Positions 45,101 to 57,030 of a stretch of 64,000 bases of DNA are shown here, one piece after another. The notes under the pieces are model-generated. The model did no database searches, was not told where the DNA came from, and worked only from the letters and a program-made list of their open reading frames with translations. Positions within the stretch are counted from its first letter, which is position 1, and every line of letters starts with the position of its first letter. The stretch spans positions 43,505,107 to 43,569,106 of the forward strand of contig NC_084802.1 in NCBI RefSeq assembly GCF_963169125.1, in the 5' to 3' direction. The translations under genes and the position numbers were made by a program. This DNA comes from Humulus lupulus. Taxonomy: Eukaryota > Streptophyta > Magnoliopsida > Rosales > Cannabaceae.

Positions 45101-47742
45101 ATACTCCATACTCCATGTTGTAATCAGACATGCTTAACAAGTATTATTAAGGGTAGAGATGCAACAAAAAACCAGCCAAAATAAACAAACACCTAAAATT
45201 CTGCTTTTAATTACATCTTAAAGGACAGTTATCAGAGTAACACATATAATTTACCTGTTCTGGATTCCACCAAAAAGGAGCTGGCGCAACTGTGTATCAC
45301 TTCCAACATTCATGTACTTAGCATCTGGACAGTATTTGGAAGCCCACTTGCGAAACCTGTTAACAGCAACCTCTTGCTCTCTTTTTGCTATCTTTTCCAC
45401 CTCAGCAAGATAGGCACGGTCAACCAGCATCCCCTCGGTTTCCATTTTGACTAGAAGTTCGCCAAATGGTTGCCAGTATTTCTGATAGAAATCAAACATG
45501 GACTTTCCACGTGCTGCTATTCCATTAATTGTCCAAACCTTGTTTGATAGCTGTAATCTCAAACTCTCATAAAGCTTAAGTGTAGTTATTGCATCTAAGG
45601 CAGAATAACAGATCCATGGTATCCGCTCTTCTCTTTGTAGCACGTCAACAGGTGCAATAGTAGTTATTTTGCCCTCAGATCCATCTTTTTTTAACTTTTT
45701 CTTGCCAAATATGGTTTTCATTGATACTTTGCCAATCAACTCTGTTTCATTGTACAGTTGAGCTCCAGACATGACTTTTGAGTCACTTGTAAGTGCCTCA
45801 AGAGAATAACCACCTTTGACCCGCCTTGATGAATCCCATAGACGAGCCATATGCATTGTATCAGCGTGAAAACCTGAAACCTTGAGCCCATAATTCTCGA
45901 CAATATGGTGGTCAAAGCTATAATTGTGCCAAACCTACATAGTAGAGAAGTAACTTTCATGATTCTTTTTTTTTTTTTAGTGAAACTAGGGGTTACCACG
46001 TGCACCCCAAGACCAGGACCCGACTACCATGATTCAATTTAGTCTGGTCAAACTAAACTATACTGAGTGAAACAAAAAGATGGTCAAGAAAATTAAGGTA
46101 GATCCACCTTTTTTCTTCCCATTTTATGTCTATCTTTTACTGAAAGGCTGTTTCACTAGGTCAAAATAAAAAACAAAGAGAGAGAGAGGGAGAATACTGT
46201 CACCATAGCATCAAAGATATGAATTACCTTTTTAATGGAGGGATTTTCAAAAAAGGGGGCAAATTCAGCTAAAATTTCCTTGCCACCACCATCAAGTACA
46301 TCAACCCAGATACAAGACTTCCCATTTCCAAAATCTGCTTCTGGTCCACAATAAATACTGAAACATATAATCTCTCCATGATCAACCGGTGTTTCTTGCT
46401 TCACCTCAATATTCGCTACCTGTTGACATCTTGTTGTTAGCAATTATACAATGTCTCATTGACAGAGCAATATATTTGATCAAAGAAGTCATGTATATAC
46501 ATAGGTGTTGAGATTGCATTTAGTAAGTAGATACTGTTCCTCTCAATAGACTCATATTTGTGTAAATAATAAAAAAAAAAAGTGCAACTCAAAGTAGACT
46601 TTCCTACCTCTGTATCACAAGCATGCACAAGATGCCTGTACCAGGTTGTAAGCATCCAAACAACTTTCTTTGCAACAGGGACACTATTCACAACAAAAAC
46701 TTTGCTATATAAGCTAGTAAGCCTTTCATGAAGGTTTGGAATCTTGTTAGGCTTCACCTTCTCTGAACCTTGTGTCTGTGGCAAATCCAACTGCCGTGGA
46801 GTATCAGTTTTGTGACCATTGATCTTCTCCAGAAGGGGAGGAACATTTTCAGTGGTAACAGCATGCCTTCCCCTTTGAGTAAATGCCTTATCCTGACTGA
46901 GATTATGTATCACTTCCAGCTGTGAAACCCCATTCTCAATATCAAGCAGAGGCCTTCTAGCCTCTTCTATAAAATTAGGCTGCATCATGCTGTTTCTTGA
47001 ATTTTGTACCACTACCTCATTCCTCGCGAGGTGCATCTGAATTTTTTCCTTGTTAAAATCATTGCCATATGAAAAAACTGAAATTTTTTGTTCAGCATCT
47101 CTTTTAGTACTTCTTCTTCCATGGGAGGAGTTAAGCCCTGCTCCATCTGTACACTTAGTGCTAGGGCCTCCCACTCTGCCTCTTCTAATTGTTTCAGCTT
47201 GTTCTTGCCATTGTGAATTACCAAGCTTTTTTTCGACCACTGAACTAGTGAACAATGTATCCTTTCTAAAATGAAGGGAATGACTACTACACATAGAAGT
47301 CCCAGAAGAACTCTGGATTTTGCATACTTTACGCCTACAATTTGTTTCAATGCCAATAAATAAACAATTAGGCTGCTTTAAATTATCTTAAGTTATCACC
47401 ACGCAAAGAATGCAACAGTCAGAGAGAAAAAAAAGCCAACAATAAGCATAAATAATTGGAAATAAATTAGCAAGAACAAAGAACAAATTTCCACAAGGAA
47501 TGAAGCACAAAATTTCACAGAAGTACGCAAAAACCCTCGTAGCAAAAACAATAAAAAAAAAATGAATAAGAAGAACGAGAGGCATTGAAAATGAACCTGT
47601 GAAAGGCCTTGGAAGAAGCCCATAAAGAACGAGAAGAGTAAGAAGCCATTACAGGAGGACAAGACTTGAACAGAGAAAAGTAAAGCGAAGAAGAAGAGGG
47701 TCTTAGAGGTCTGGTGTGGATGGAAGAGACACCAGTAGCCAT
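41547..47742 (-). CDS. POLIA: Organellar DNA polymerase I (POLIA/POLIB family), 12 exons
   Basis: Family A DNA polymerase that copies plastid and mitochondrial DNA in plants. Exons, 5' to 3': 47742-47597, 47334-46608, 46419-46228, 45934-45255, 44287-43819, 43564-43469, 43207-43115, 43008-42814, 42602-42510, 42380-42168, 42100-42011, 41708-41547. All introns are GT-AG and all phases agree, giving 1,051 residues, close to the family's usual length. The ATG at 47742 (GCCATGG) starts a Ser/Arg-rich targeting region. The exonuclease has C-D-T-E (about 288-291), H-N-Y-S-F-D (358-363) and Y-S-A-L-D (about 464-468). Polymerase motifs are A, D-Y-G-Q-L-E-L-R (798-805); B, R-R-K-A-K-M-L-N-F-S-I-A-Y-G (874-887); and C, V-H-D-E-V (999-1003). 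It ends W-Y-A-A-K. No break was found. POLIA versus POLIB is not decided. Confidence 0.95.
42121..42151. repeat. (GA)15 microsatellite in a polymerase intron
   Basis: On the coding strand this is a TC tract filling nearly half of the 67-nt intron between exons 10 and 11 (42101-42167), just before a TGCAACAG acceptor. Confidence 0.95.
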
Positions 47743-48030
47743 GGCTACCTCTGCAACTTTTCCCAGCTTACTCCTGCAGTTGCTAAAACAAGGAGGAGCC
47801 AGTATTAAGTCTTAGCGTGAACAGTAGCAAAACCCGTGAAAGAGAAGTGGGTTGGGGGACTTTTATGGGGTTGGAGATTAGTGGGTCTGAGTCAAACTCA
47901 GAGCAGGACATGGCCAACAACAGAGGGTGGGAGGGAGAGAGACAGAGAGAGACGAAGTTGAAGGAGGGTAGAGGCTAAACCCTGCGGCTCTGGGAACAAA
48001 AATCTTATGAACAATCTGCTTATTTAAAAC
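47743..48030 (-). promoter_or_regulatory. Promoter and 5' leader of the polymerase gene
   Basis: The minus strand has a pyrimidine-rich leader (CTCTCTCTGTCTCTCTCCC at about 47955-47935) and, at 48030-48019, GTTTTAAATAAG, a weak TATA-like element about 280 bases before the ATG. The same arrangement is retained in the duplicated fragment at 38757-39228. The transcription start is inferred, not seen. Confidence 0.5.
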
Positions 48031-48342
48031 TTCTTCTCTTGTAATCTGCCAAAATACGATAGTGTATTAGACTAAGCTACTCTATCCTTATTTTCCATTA
48101 CCAAAAATCATTCCATTTTTCTATTTTACATTAAACTTTAACTTTCACCTTCCATTTAAATTTTTTTTATCGCTATATTTTCTATTCTCTAAAAAAAACA
48201 TATTATATTTTTATTTAAAATATTTTCTCAAACTATCAATAATATATATATATATATCTTTTAATTAATATTATTCTTAATCAAAATGCATACCATAATT
48301 CAAATATAATAATATTAATATATATATGTCATATATTACACA
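48031..48342. other. AT-rich upstream flank
   Basis: AT-rich sequence with a (TA) run near 48243; no gene. Confidence 0.5.
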
Positions 48343-49759
48343 TCTATATATATATAAAGGAGAGCTTCAAGGAGATGATGTGGCACTCTAAAATTACTCC
48401 AAACTATTTTTTCTATTTTCTCCTTTAATCTAATTTTTTAATTCATTTTTATTAATAAGGAGATGATGTGTCATTCTAAAATTACTCCAAACTATTTTTC
48501 TATTTTCTCTTTTAATCTATTTTTTTTATTTGTTTTTATTAATAATTATTTAAACTTTATTTTTTTAGATATTTAAATAAGATATTTTTTTAATTAAATA
48601 CCTAATAAACTAACAAAAAATAAAATAAAACAAAAACTACATTAAACGTTATTTTTTTAGATATTTAAATAAGATATTTTTTGAATTAAATACCTAATGA
48701 ACTAACAAAAAATAAAATAATAAAAAAAACTACAAATATATACTACATAATATACTAATAAAATAACATCTTTCAAGCGGTATATAAAAGATTATCCAAA
48801 TGAGTAATCAACATTTTGATAAAACACAAGGTCCACGAGTTAATTTTAAAAAATAAATTGTCCAAATGGGTAATCGGCTAAATACAAAGTTCAAAATGGT
48901 GTGTATATATAGTTTACTTTCTATAAAGAATTTTTAACACTTTGAATAAATACATAGTCCAAAGGTTAATTTTTAAAAATAAAGAGTCAAAACAAGTAAT
49001 CGGCCAAAGTATAGTGTTCAGATAACCAATTTATCTATTCCTATTTTTAACATCTTGACAAAACTTGAGGTCCACAAGTTAACTTTTAAAAATAAAGACC
49101 CCAACGAGTAATCGGCTAAAATACAATATTCAAAATGATGTGAACCCTTACAAAAAAACATAAATTATATATAATTTAATTTTTATAAAGAATTTTTAAC
49201 CTTTTGAATAAATATATGGTCCAAATGTTAATTTATAAAAATAAAGGGTCGAAACGAGTAATCGGCCAAAATACAATGTTCAAATAATCGATCTATCCAA
49301 TCCTACATTTAACCTTTTGATAAAATACGAGTTCTAAAAGTTAATTTTTAAAAATAAAAGGTTCAAACGGGTAATCGCCCAAAATAAGTCTTACACAAAA
49401 CATAAATTTCCATATACATAATTTAGACTTTTTATAAAAAAAAAATCACACAAAGCGTATAATAATGATAATAATAATAAAAAATAAATGCACACGTACA
49501 ACAAATTTTTTGAACTTTGTTTTCGGTACTTTAATTATTCAGAATTTTTCAAAAACTTGCAAGAGATTGGATATACAATGGACATCATTATGAAAAAAAA
49601 ATTGTATTCAATACGCTCTCACGTGTCCATATAAGGAACATGTTGTACGAGTAGGGTGAAAAAGAATCTATGTCGTAGCATTCTCCTAAAAGTATTTTAA
49701 AATATGTATATTTTTTAATAATTACAAAAGACTGCGCGAAGCGCGGTTATGTTTTCTAA
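48343..49759 (+). mobile_element. Non-autonomous Helitron
   Basis: The element starts TCTATATATATATAAAGGAG with A before it. It ends with a GCGC-GAA-GCGC hairpin (49734-49744), eleven bases, then CTAA with T after it. A 5' TC, a 3' short GC hairpin followed by CTRR, insertion between A and T and lack of target duplication are the Helitron hallmarks. It is 1,417 bp, AT-rich and has no Rep/helicase. Internal duplications of about 90 bases (near 48370/48460 and 48557/48651) and a 110-150-base array (48829-49395) make up most of it. Confidence 0.8.
48829..49395. repeat. Diverged tandem array inside the Helitron
   Basis: Five units containing GTTAATTTTTAAAAATAAAG, then GTCxAAACGAGTAATCGGCC and AAAATACAATGTTCA, begin at about 48830, 48954, 49067, 49217 and 49331. 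Confidence 0.75.
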
Positions 49760-50124
49760 TTTATTTATAAGGGCAAGCAACATACAATACCTGTTTGCTT
49801 AGTTTTATTAAATTTTTATGATAATCAAATAAATTTTAACCAAATAAATAATACAATATATAAAATAATAACATAAACATATTAAAAAAATTAACTTTTA
49901 AATAATAATATGATAACAAATTAACATATTAAAGTACAAAATATTTATGATATTATTCAAATCAAACATTAATAATTGGAGATGAAGCTTAATTATTCTT
50001 GATAAAAAGAAAAATACTATTCTAATTACGTATATAGTTACATAATTATATTATTTGTACACACGCTTACATATAATGTATTTATAATGTTTGTTATTTA
50101 ATATAAATATATTTATATAAGTTA
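49760..50124. other. AT-rich spacer, no gene
   Basis: Only A/T-rich sequence between the Helitron end and the TE-E target duplication. Confidence 0.55.
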
Positions 50125-50129
50125 GATTA

Positions 50130-50966
50130 TGTTGACGCCGTTTTTCGTCAACTTAAAACGTAGAACAATTAAACAACAAGAACTATGGCGCAGATGAATA
50201 ATACAGTAAAACAACAAGAATTTTACGCGGTTCAACAGTTAACTCTACCTAGTCCACGAGTCAATTTTATTAAGACTTTAGAAATTTCAGAAAATTCTTC
50301 AAGGATGAATTCTCCAGAAATTCTCTCAAGATATCAAAAATCTGTCCCTTACAAGTGTTCATGATCTATCGATTTATAGAGGGTTCTCAGAGTTCGTTCC
50401 CACATATTTCGGGAAGATACTCCTTATTTATTAATGAAAATAATGACATTAAATCATGTAACTCCTATATACAAGGAAACGTCCCCTGAAGACCAGGGGG
50501 CATATAACAGACTTGTTAATATCTCTTTAATGTTGAGATGTTACAACAATAAATATCTTTTAAATGCATGGACTGCGTCTCATCAAATGACCCACTAAGT
50601 CGTTCGAGGTCGGCAATCAGCATCATGCCAGTCCAGGTCTATAGATAAGTTATGAGCTAGGCACCTTTCCCCAAGACCAGCTTGGAGGGAGTAGATACCA
50701 CCGAGGCCGTCACACTCCGAGCTTATACTTATGCCAAGCTCGGGCTACTTGATTCGCAGACACCTGACATCGGGTATATCCTGATGCCATGTTCTTTCGA
50801 GCTCAGAAAGAACTTCGAGGTTAAGAAATGTCTTCGAGGTTGCCATCTTGATTCGAGGGTTCGACATCTGAGTCATGCATATGCGTTTCAGATATTTCGA
50901 GCTCACAATTGACGAGTCCAGCTTTCGAGATCACAATCTCGGGGGTCTCGAAATCTGGGTGTAACA
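50130..50966 (-). repeat. TE-E 3' LTR
   Basis: 837 bp, TGTTGACGCC...GGGTGTAACA on the plus strand, with a TATAAATC box on the minus strand near 50379-50372. Aligns end to end with 61924-62759. Confidence 0.95.
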
Positions 50967-50978
50967 TTTTGCCCCCTC
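50967..50978 (-). promoter_or_regulatory. TE-E polypurine tract
   Basis: The minus strand reads GAGGGGGCAAAA immediately before the 3' LTR, the primer for plus-strand DNA synthesis. Confidence 0.85.
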
Positions 50979-51194
50979 AAAAGTATTAGTTCGAATCCTA
51001 TGAGAAGGAAACTTTTGAACTACTTCCTTCGGGAACCGTTTCGTCACACACTCGAGTATGGACACGCGTCAGCTGGGTATTGCTTACTCAAGGTACTCGA
51101 GTGCCTTGAAACTCTGCCCATGATCGTTCGCCTGCCAGCTTTATGGTACCATCATGTCATTTGTCCCTGGTCGTCGGATCTGATACAAAATCTG

Positions 51195-51246
51195 GCCAAT
51201 GGCTCAGATTAATTCAACTTTTACAATCTCTGAGGGTCTATAAATA
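51195..51246 (+). promoter_or_regulatory. Promoter of the TE-E antisense gene
   Basis: A CCAAT box (51195-51199) lies about 40 bases before TATAAATA (51239-51246), followed by pyrimidine-rich sequence resembling a plant transcription start. It points rightwards, into the antisense gene and against the element's own transcription. Confidence 0.6.
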
Positions 51247-51929
51247 TATCCCCTTTCGTCTTCTCCATTTTTTCTTCTCGTTCAACTTCTCAGAGAGAAA
51301 AAACCAGACACTTCTTTGCCTAGTTCTTGCATGTTCTCCAAGCCGAGAAGACAAAGCACGGTTGGACTTTTTGATTCAGCGAGATCGCACTTGCAACCGC
51401 TCATTCAATCATCTATTTCTTTGTTTCCACCGATCACATTGTGTAAGTTTTCGGTTTATGGCTTCTTTACGTTATACATGTACGTTTTTTTTTTGTATGC
51501 TTTTGCCTCTGTTACACCGTGAGTGCTAGGCTTTATACTAGTTTAGTGCACTAGGATTAGGGTGCTTCGATTGATAGTCATTAGACTCCAACCCAGTTTC
51601 TGCGAAAGAAGGTCCAAAAAATGGTTCCTCTTCTGGGTTTCCAAATTTTAGAAACCATATCTTGCACACCAAGATATTGGGTACAAAATCAAGGTTTTTT
51701 AAGGAATGCACGATTCCCAAAAATATCACCTTTTAGACAACCGCCACCTTTTTTCCCTAATATTTCGGGACTTTTCATAACTGACCCGCCTTCCTTCCTT
51801 TCGATGGATTACACGCTCTGAGACTGGTCTCACCTTTTGGATCGAGCTTGCCTTGCAGTCTCGATCATCCGAGCTTAGGTACTATTTATCTCTTTATTTC
51901 TTGCTCGCTTGGCCCTCACCCTTTTGCTT

Positions 51930-54666
51930 TCTTGTTAGATGCCGTAGAATTCGGGAAAGTGGTGGGGGTCAAAGCTCGCAATTCCTTACTTTCCAGTAGC
52001 TCCGAGCCCGGAATCTCCATTCACTTAGAACCAACGCTTAATCTGGGAATACGAACTGAGACGTGAGCAAGAGGACACTCGAGACCACTTCCGATGTCAG
52101 ATAGACGAAGTCGAAGAAGGGAAAAGGAAAAGACTAAGGGTCGCCCTTCATCCAAATCCGGACATTGAGCCTAGACCGATCCCTCTCGATCCTACGCTCA
52201 AAGTGACAATCGCTTTCAAACCCGGTGAGCTTCATTTTTCACTGATGGGGGAACCTTCTACCTTGCAGCCGAGGAGAGAATTTTTCGAGGCCAAGCATTA
52301 CTGGAGCTCAGTCATGTCACTAGGCCAGATAACCGATATTCTGGCCTTTCATGGCATAGGACTATCAGGTTTGCTGAGGTGTCGAGCCCCAACCTCGCAC
52401 GAGCGGAGCTGCCGCGCTTCAGGAGATGGAAATCCTGACAGCAAGCTGAGATATGCAGCTTGGAGCCAGGAGCATATGAAAGTAGGGGCGATACTGCCCT
52501 TGAAGTCTTTTTTCAAGGACTTCACAGACTTCGCTGGGTTGACCCCCTTCCAGCTCAACACCAATTCTTACAGGGTCCTGTCTGCCCTGAGGTCGCTGTA
52601 CCACGAGCTGAAATGGAAGGGGCCTTCACCAGAAGAGATTTTATATTTCTTCTGCTTGAAAAGCAATCCCTCCCGAGCTCGGGGAGGGGACGACTTCTAC
52701 TACCTCTCGAGCTATCCAAAGGAGAATAAGATGTTTGAGGACCTTCCCAATCATCCTCCTGACTTCAAGAAGGCCTTCTTCTAGACAGATGGCCTAGCCC
52801 CGTCTCGATTCTATTCGTTCAGACAGATTCGTAAGTATTTCAACCTCCTTCTTTTTTGTGCTCGAACTTTGTTTTAGGCTCGTGCTTAGCTGAAATGTGC
52901 TTAATTTTCCAGCCAACTATCATCGCCCTACTCTCACCGATGAGATGAGGGAGCGTCGAGAGACTCTGCTCCAGCTTCCCTATGGCAGGAGGTCTCTCTC
53001 CTACCTCATTCATGAAGGCAAGTTCCGGGCATGTGGGCTCTTAGGAGAGGATCAATCTACATCGGAATGGTCCAATAAAAAATATGATCGGTGGGAGCTC
53101 ATGCCTCTGCCAACCGGCAACCTCCCCCCAATGAGAGATGCGAGGCCTCCACCTCCAGTTCGTCATAAGAGTCCACAATCGGGGAATGAGGCCAATGACG
53201 AGGCCTCAAGCTCAGGCTCGGATGATCAAGGTACAGTCATCCTTAGCTCGAATATGTGGTCCCCCTCCCTATTAAAGCATAAACCCGATAGGTTAATATT
53301 ATGTAAGGATGATAGGAACCATTTCTATGTATGGTCTTAGGTAGATGATAGGGTACATAGGTTCAATAGCTTGCTCGAGAAATAGGACACCATGTATAGC
53401 CTGAACGAGGTATGGAACGGGATAGCCGTCCAGTACAGGACTAACGACTATAGGGACCTTTCGAGGTTGACTTCCACCTATAGGGAAGGCACTCCCCTTG
53501 CCTCTTCTGAAGATGGGGGAATTTCGTGGTCGCCGAGCACAAGCTCGGGGGAGAGTTCCAGTTAGGTTTCTCTCCACTTGTCTTTTTATCCCATGTATGT
53601 TTGCATTATGCTAAGTTACTTTATTTTTTGATAACTTATATGTGGTGTAATTGTGCAGGCAAGATGGACTCCGACCTTGACAATATCCTTGAGAGTGGCG
53701 GGGCCAAAAGAAGCAAGCGCTCGAGAGGCTCACGGAAGTCTAAGCGTCCCGCCAAGGTCCTTAAGAGGACTGAAAAGACACCTCCTCCACCAGCTCTGGC
53801 TGCTACGAGCTTGGCTGTGGAGTTGACTCCTCAGGTCGAAGCGTCCACTACGATCGAGCTCCAACCCCCTCCTATCATGGTTCACTCAACACTTGGCCCA
53901 CCTCCAAAAAAACCTTCAGTTTCCACAACACGCAGGTTGTCGGTTTCTACTCATGTCGATGAATATGTAGTTGACAATGCTGCTGGATCCCATGGGGCTA
54001 CGCTTGGCTCGGACATTCTGTCTCGAGTGGGCCAGAGCTTTAGTGGCTTTGACGCTCCTCATTGGAAGTTCTTGAATAATGCTCAAGACTGCAATACGCT
54101 TTATGAGAAGAGTATCGAGCTCACTGCTGCGGTAACTTCCCTCATCTTTCGGTATTTGCTGTATTTACACTTGGTCCATATGGTAATTTGATTTCTTTAT
54201 ATGCCAGACTCTTGTTGTCTCTGCCCAGCTCAACTATAAGATGAACAACGAGGTCCACTCAAGCATGTCAATTGCTCAGGAGGCGAAGGATCTTCAGCAC
54301 AAACTGAGTGATGAGCTCAAGGCAACAATGGCAAAGGTGGAGGCAGGAGCCGAGGAGCTAAAGGCCAAGTCTTCCGAGCTTGAAAAGCTGAATGCCCAAC
54401 TCGCGGAGCTTGAACAGGAGAATGCCCGGGTCAAGGAGACCAATGTCAAGCTTGAAGAAGAGAAGGCCGCCACTTTCGAGATCATGGAAGGTGAAAAGAG
54501 TCGTCTTCTCGAGGAGTTTAAGGAGAAGAAGGATCGGGCAGTCGACATGGCCATGTATAGAATCTGGGCCAACAATGTAAACCTCGACACCAGCTTCTTA
54601 GGCCCTCTTGAAGTGAAGCTCGTTGCCCAATGGCAGGCTCGGCTGGATGATGAGGAGACTGACTGA
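51930..54666 (+). pseudogene. TE-E antisense spliced gene (putative gypsy-type transposon protein, Transposase_28-like)
   Basis: Four exon blocks on the strand opposite gag-pol: about 52029-52830, 52913 to about 53564, 53659-54131 and 54208-54666, with GTAAGT/CAG-type junctions that keep one frame. The first holds a domain resembling the family named putative gypsy-type transposon (F-F-K-D-F-T-D-F-A-G-L-T-P-F-Q-L), the third a Lys/Arg-rich then Pro-rich linker, the fourth a long coiled coil (E-L-E-K-L-N-A-Q-L-A-E-L-E-Q-E-N) ending D-D-E-E-T-D. A TAG replaces a likely Trp at 52782; TAG codons also occur at 53338 and 53383. A possible earlier exon (51937-52066) is out of frame. The function of these proteins is not known. 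Confidence 0.75.
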
Positions 54667-55681
54667 GATGAGGCGGAGAAAGCCGGAGGGACCGCTGATG
54701 CTGAGAAGGCCAAGGAGAATGCTCCTTCTTAATTCTTGCCTCGGGGCTGTGTCCCTTTGAATGTTTTGGAAAAGTCCTTTTATTTTGTTTTTTGTTTTTT
54801 TTATGCCCATGGGGCCGAGACAATTTTATGGCTCGTGAAGGAGCTAGTATTGCTTTTTTGAACTTACTTTAATATATTTGCTTTACGTTTCTTGAGCCAA
54901 AATATTTTGCGCAATTTAAATTAAAGTGTCATATATGCATGTTTATTCATACAAACATAATTTGAATTTAAGCTCGAGGTTCAATGCATTCATGCACAGT
55001 TTGCTCAAATTATCCACTTCCGATCTCGTTATTTGTCAAGGTCGGATATTACTTTTACCATGCACCTGAAAGTACTTATATGGTGTGTAATGCAGATGGT
55101 TTAGTTGTATCTTACTTTTTAGTTGCTTTTTCTCATCCTCAGTTAGCTCTCCGAGGTTATGAGGTCGAAACTATTATTTTGCAAGATACTCCAGCCTCGA
55201 TCTCGACTTAGCACGAAGTGGGTTATGTTCCAACTTACTGCCGATTAGTTTTTCGCTGGTTTGTTCCAAACCTATTAAGGTCGTGTTAGGTTTGTAATCC
55301 ATACACTTATTTTTTTAATCTAGTTTGCATATTTGGTTACATCCAAACATTTTTATCTTTTTGGCAGTTTGGTTATATCCAAACTTATCTCATTTCGCGC
55401 ATTTGGTTATATCCAAACACTTGTATGTTTTTGACAGTTTGGTTATATCCAAACAGTTATATGCGTTTCGTATATGCTATTTTATTTTTTCAAGCTGATG
55501 GTATATGTACCACTGATGCTCCCTTAATATCCTATGAGTGTGACCATAGGTTATTAAATTAAGAGAGATTGCAAAAAATATAGCATATTAAACAAAATCC
55601 AACTTTATTTGAAAAAAAATCCAAAAATAGAAAAACAGTACAGATAACACAAGCATGGTTATAGGCGACATCCTTCCTATA
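54667..55681. other. TE-E spacer between antisense gene and pol
   Basis: Non-coding sequence between two convergent coding regions. It contains the hairpin array at 55332-55453 and otherwise AT-rich DNA without an open frame I can support. Confidence 0.6.
55332..55453. repeat. Four-copy hairpin repeat in TE-E
   Basis: TTTGGTTATATCCAAA (first copy TTTGGTTACATCCAAA) recurs at 55332, 55368, 55402 and 55438, with 34-36-base spacing. Each copy pairs TTTGG with CCAAA around a six-base loop. Confidence 0.85.
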
Positions 55682-57030
55682 CTATTGATAGTAAGGTCGT
55701 AGGTGTTCGCCATTCCATGCTCGTGGTACTAGACTTTCATCCAATCTTGCCAACTTGTACACGACGGGTCGGATGACTGACTCTATCTGATAGGGTCCTT
55801 CCCAATTTGGCCCGAGTACGCCAGCTGCTGGATCTCGTGTTGCCAAGAATACACGCCTTAGCACCAAATCTCCCACGCCAAATTTTCGATCCCGAACTCT
55901 TTTGTTGAAGTACCGGGTAGCTCATTGTTGGTATGCAGCATTTTTTAATTGAGCTTCATTCCTTCTTTCTTCGATCAGGTCAAGAGTTTCTTTGAGCTGA
56001 GAGTGGTTCGAGGTTTGATCATAAGCGAGGGCTCGAATTGTGGGAATTTCGACCTCGATTGGAAACATAGCCTCGCAACCGTACGCCAGAGAGAACGGGG
56101 TATGTCCTGTTGATGTACGGGCCGTGGTCCTATATCCCCATAGGACTTGGGGCAATTCTTCGGGCCATCTTCCTTTAGCTTCTTCCAACTTTTTCTTCAG
56201 TGAACTTTTTAGAGTCTTGTTTACAGCTTCGACCTGGCCATTCGCCTGGGGATGGGCCACTGACGATAAGCTCTTTATTATTCCATTTTTTTCGCAAAAG
56301 TTGGTAAACAAATCGCTGTCGAACTTGGTTTTGTTATCGGACACAATCTTCCTTGGCATCCCATATCGACATATGATGTTTTTCACCACAAGGTCAAGGA
56401 CTTTTTTGGAGGTTATTGTCGCCAAAGGTTCAGCTTCTGTCCACTTTGTGAAGTAATCTACGACGACTACCGCGTATTTTACTCCGCCCTTGCCAGTCGG
56501 AAGAGAGCCTATGAGGTCGATTCCCCATATCGCAAATGGCCATGGGGAGGTCATCATAGTTAGTTCGGATGGTGGAGCTCGAGGAATTGTGGCGAATCGT
56601 TGGTACTTATCACACCTTTTTACGTAGTCGAACGAGTCTGATTTGATGGTAGGCCAGAAGTATCCCCGGCGTATGATTTTCTTGGACAGGCTATGTCCCT
56701 CAGTATGATCTCCACAGAACCCTTCATGAATTTCTTCTAAGATTTTCTTAGCTTCGGGTGGAGTCACACACCGGAGTAGTGGCATGGAATATCCTCTTCT
56801 ATACAGCCTTCCATCTACAATGGTATAACGAGGGATTTGATACATCAATTGTCGAGCCTTGTTCCATTTTTCTGGGAGAATGCCGGTCTCGAGATATTCA
56901 ACTATCAGAGTCATCCAGGTAGGCTCGGAATTGATCATACACACGTCCTCCTGCTCTGGCTCCTCAATACTAGGTGCCGAGAGATGTTCAATTGGTACGG
57001 CATTCAGTTCGTCATTCTCGGTAGAGGTAG
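55682..57030 (-). pseudogene. TE-E integrase
   Basis: Catalyses insertion of the cDNA. In order: a zinc-binding region with H-E-G-F-C-G-D-H and C-D-K-Y-Q, where the last Cys of the usual C-x2-C has become Tyr; then the catalytic core with D in W-G-I-D-L-I-G, D in I-V-S-D-N-K-T-K-F and E in N-G-Q-V-E-A-V-N. The C-terminal G-P-N-W-E-G-P-Y module is near 55810. A TGA at 55919-55921 stands where Arg (CGA) is expected, splitting the protein. It ends L-R-P-Y-Y-Q-stop at 55682. The integrase shows no chromodomain, in contrast to TE-B and TE-D. Confidence 0.88.

Noticed and set aside
47012..47356. 114-codon frame overlapping polymerase exon 2
   Set aside because: Out of frame with the phase-consistent gene model; the other frame continues the polymerase.
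47577..47585. Alternative exon 1 donor at GTTCTT
   Set aside because: It gives the wrong phase; the CAG/GTTCAT donor at 47597 restores frame with exon 2.
54294..54823. Minus-strand frames at the end of the antisense gene
   Set aside because: Ser-rich shadows of the coiled-coil exon on the plus strand.
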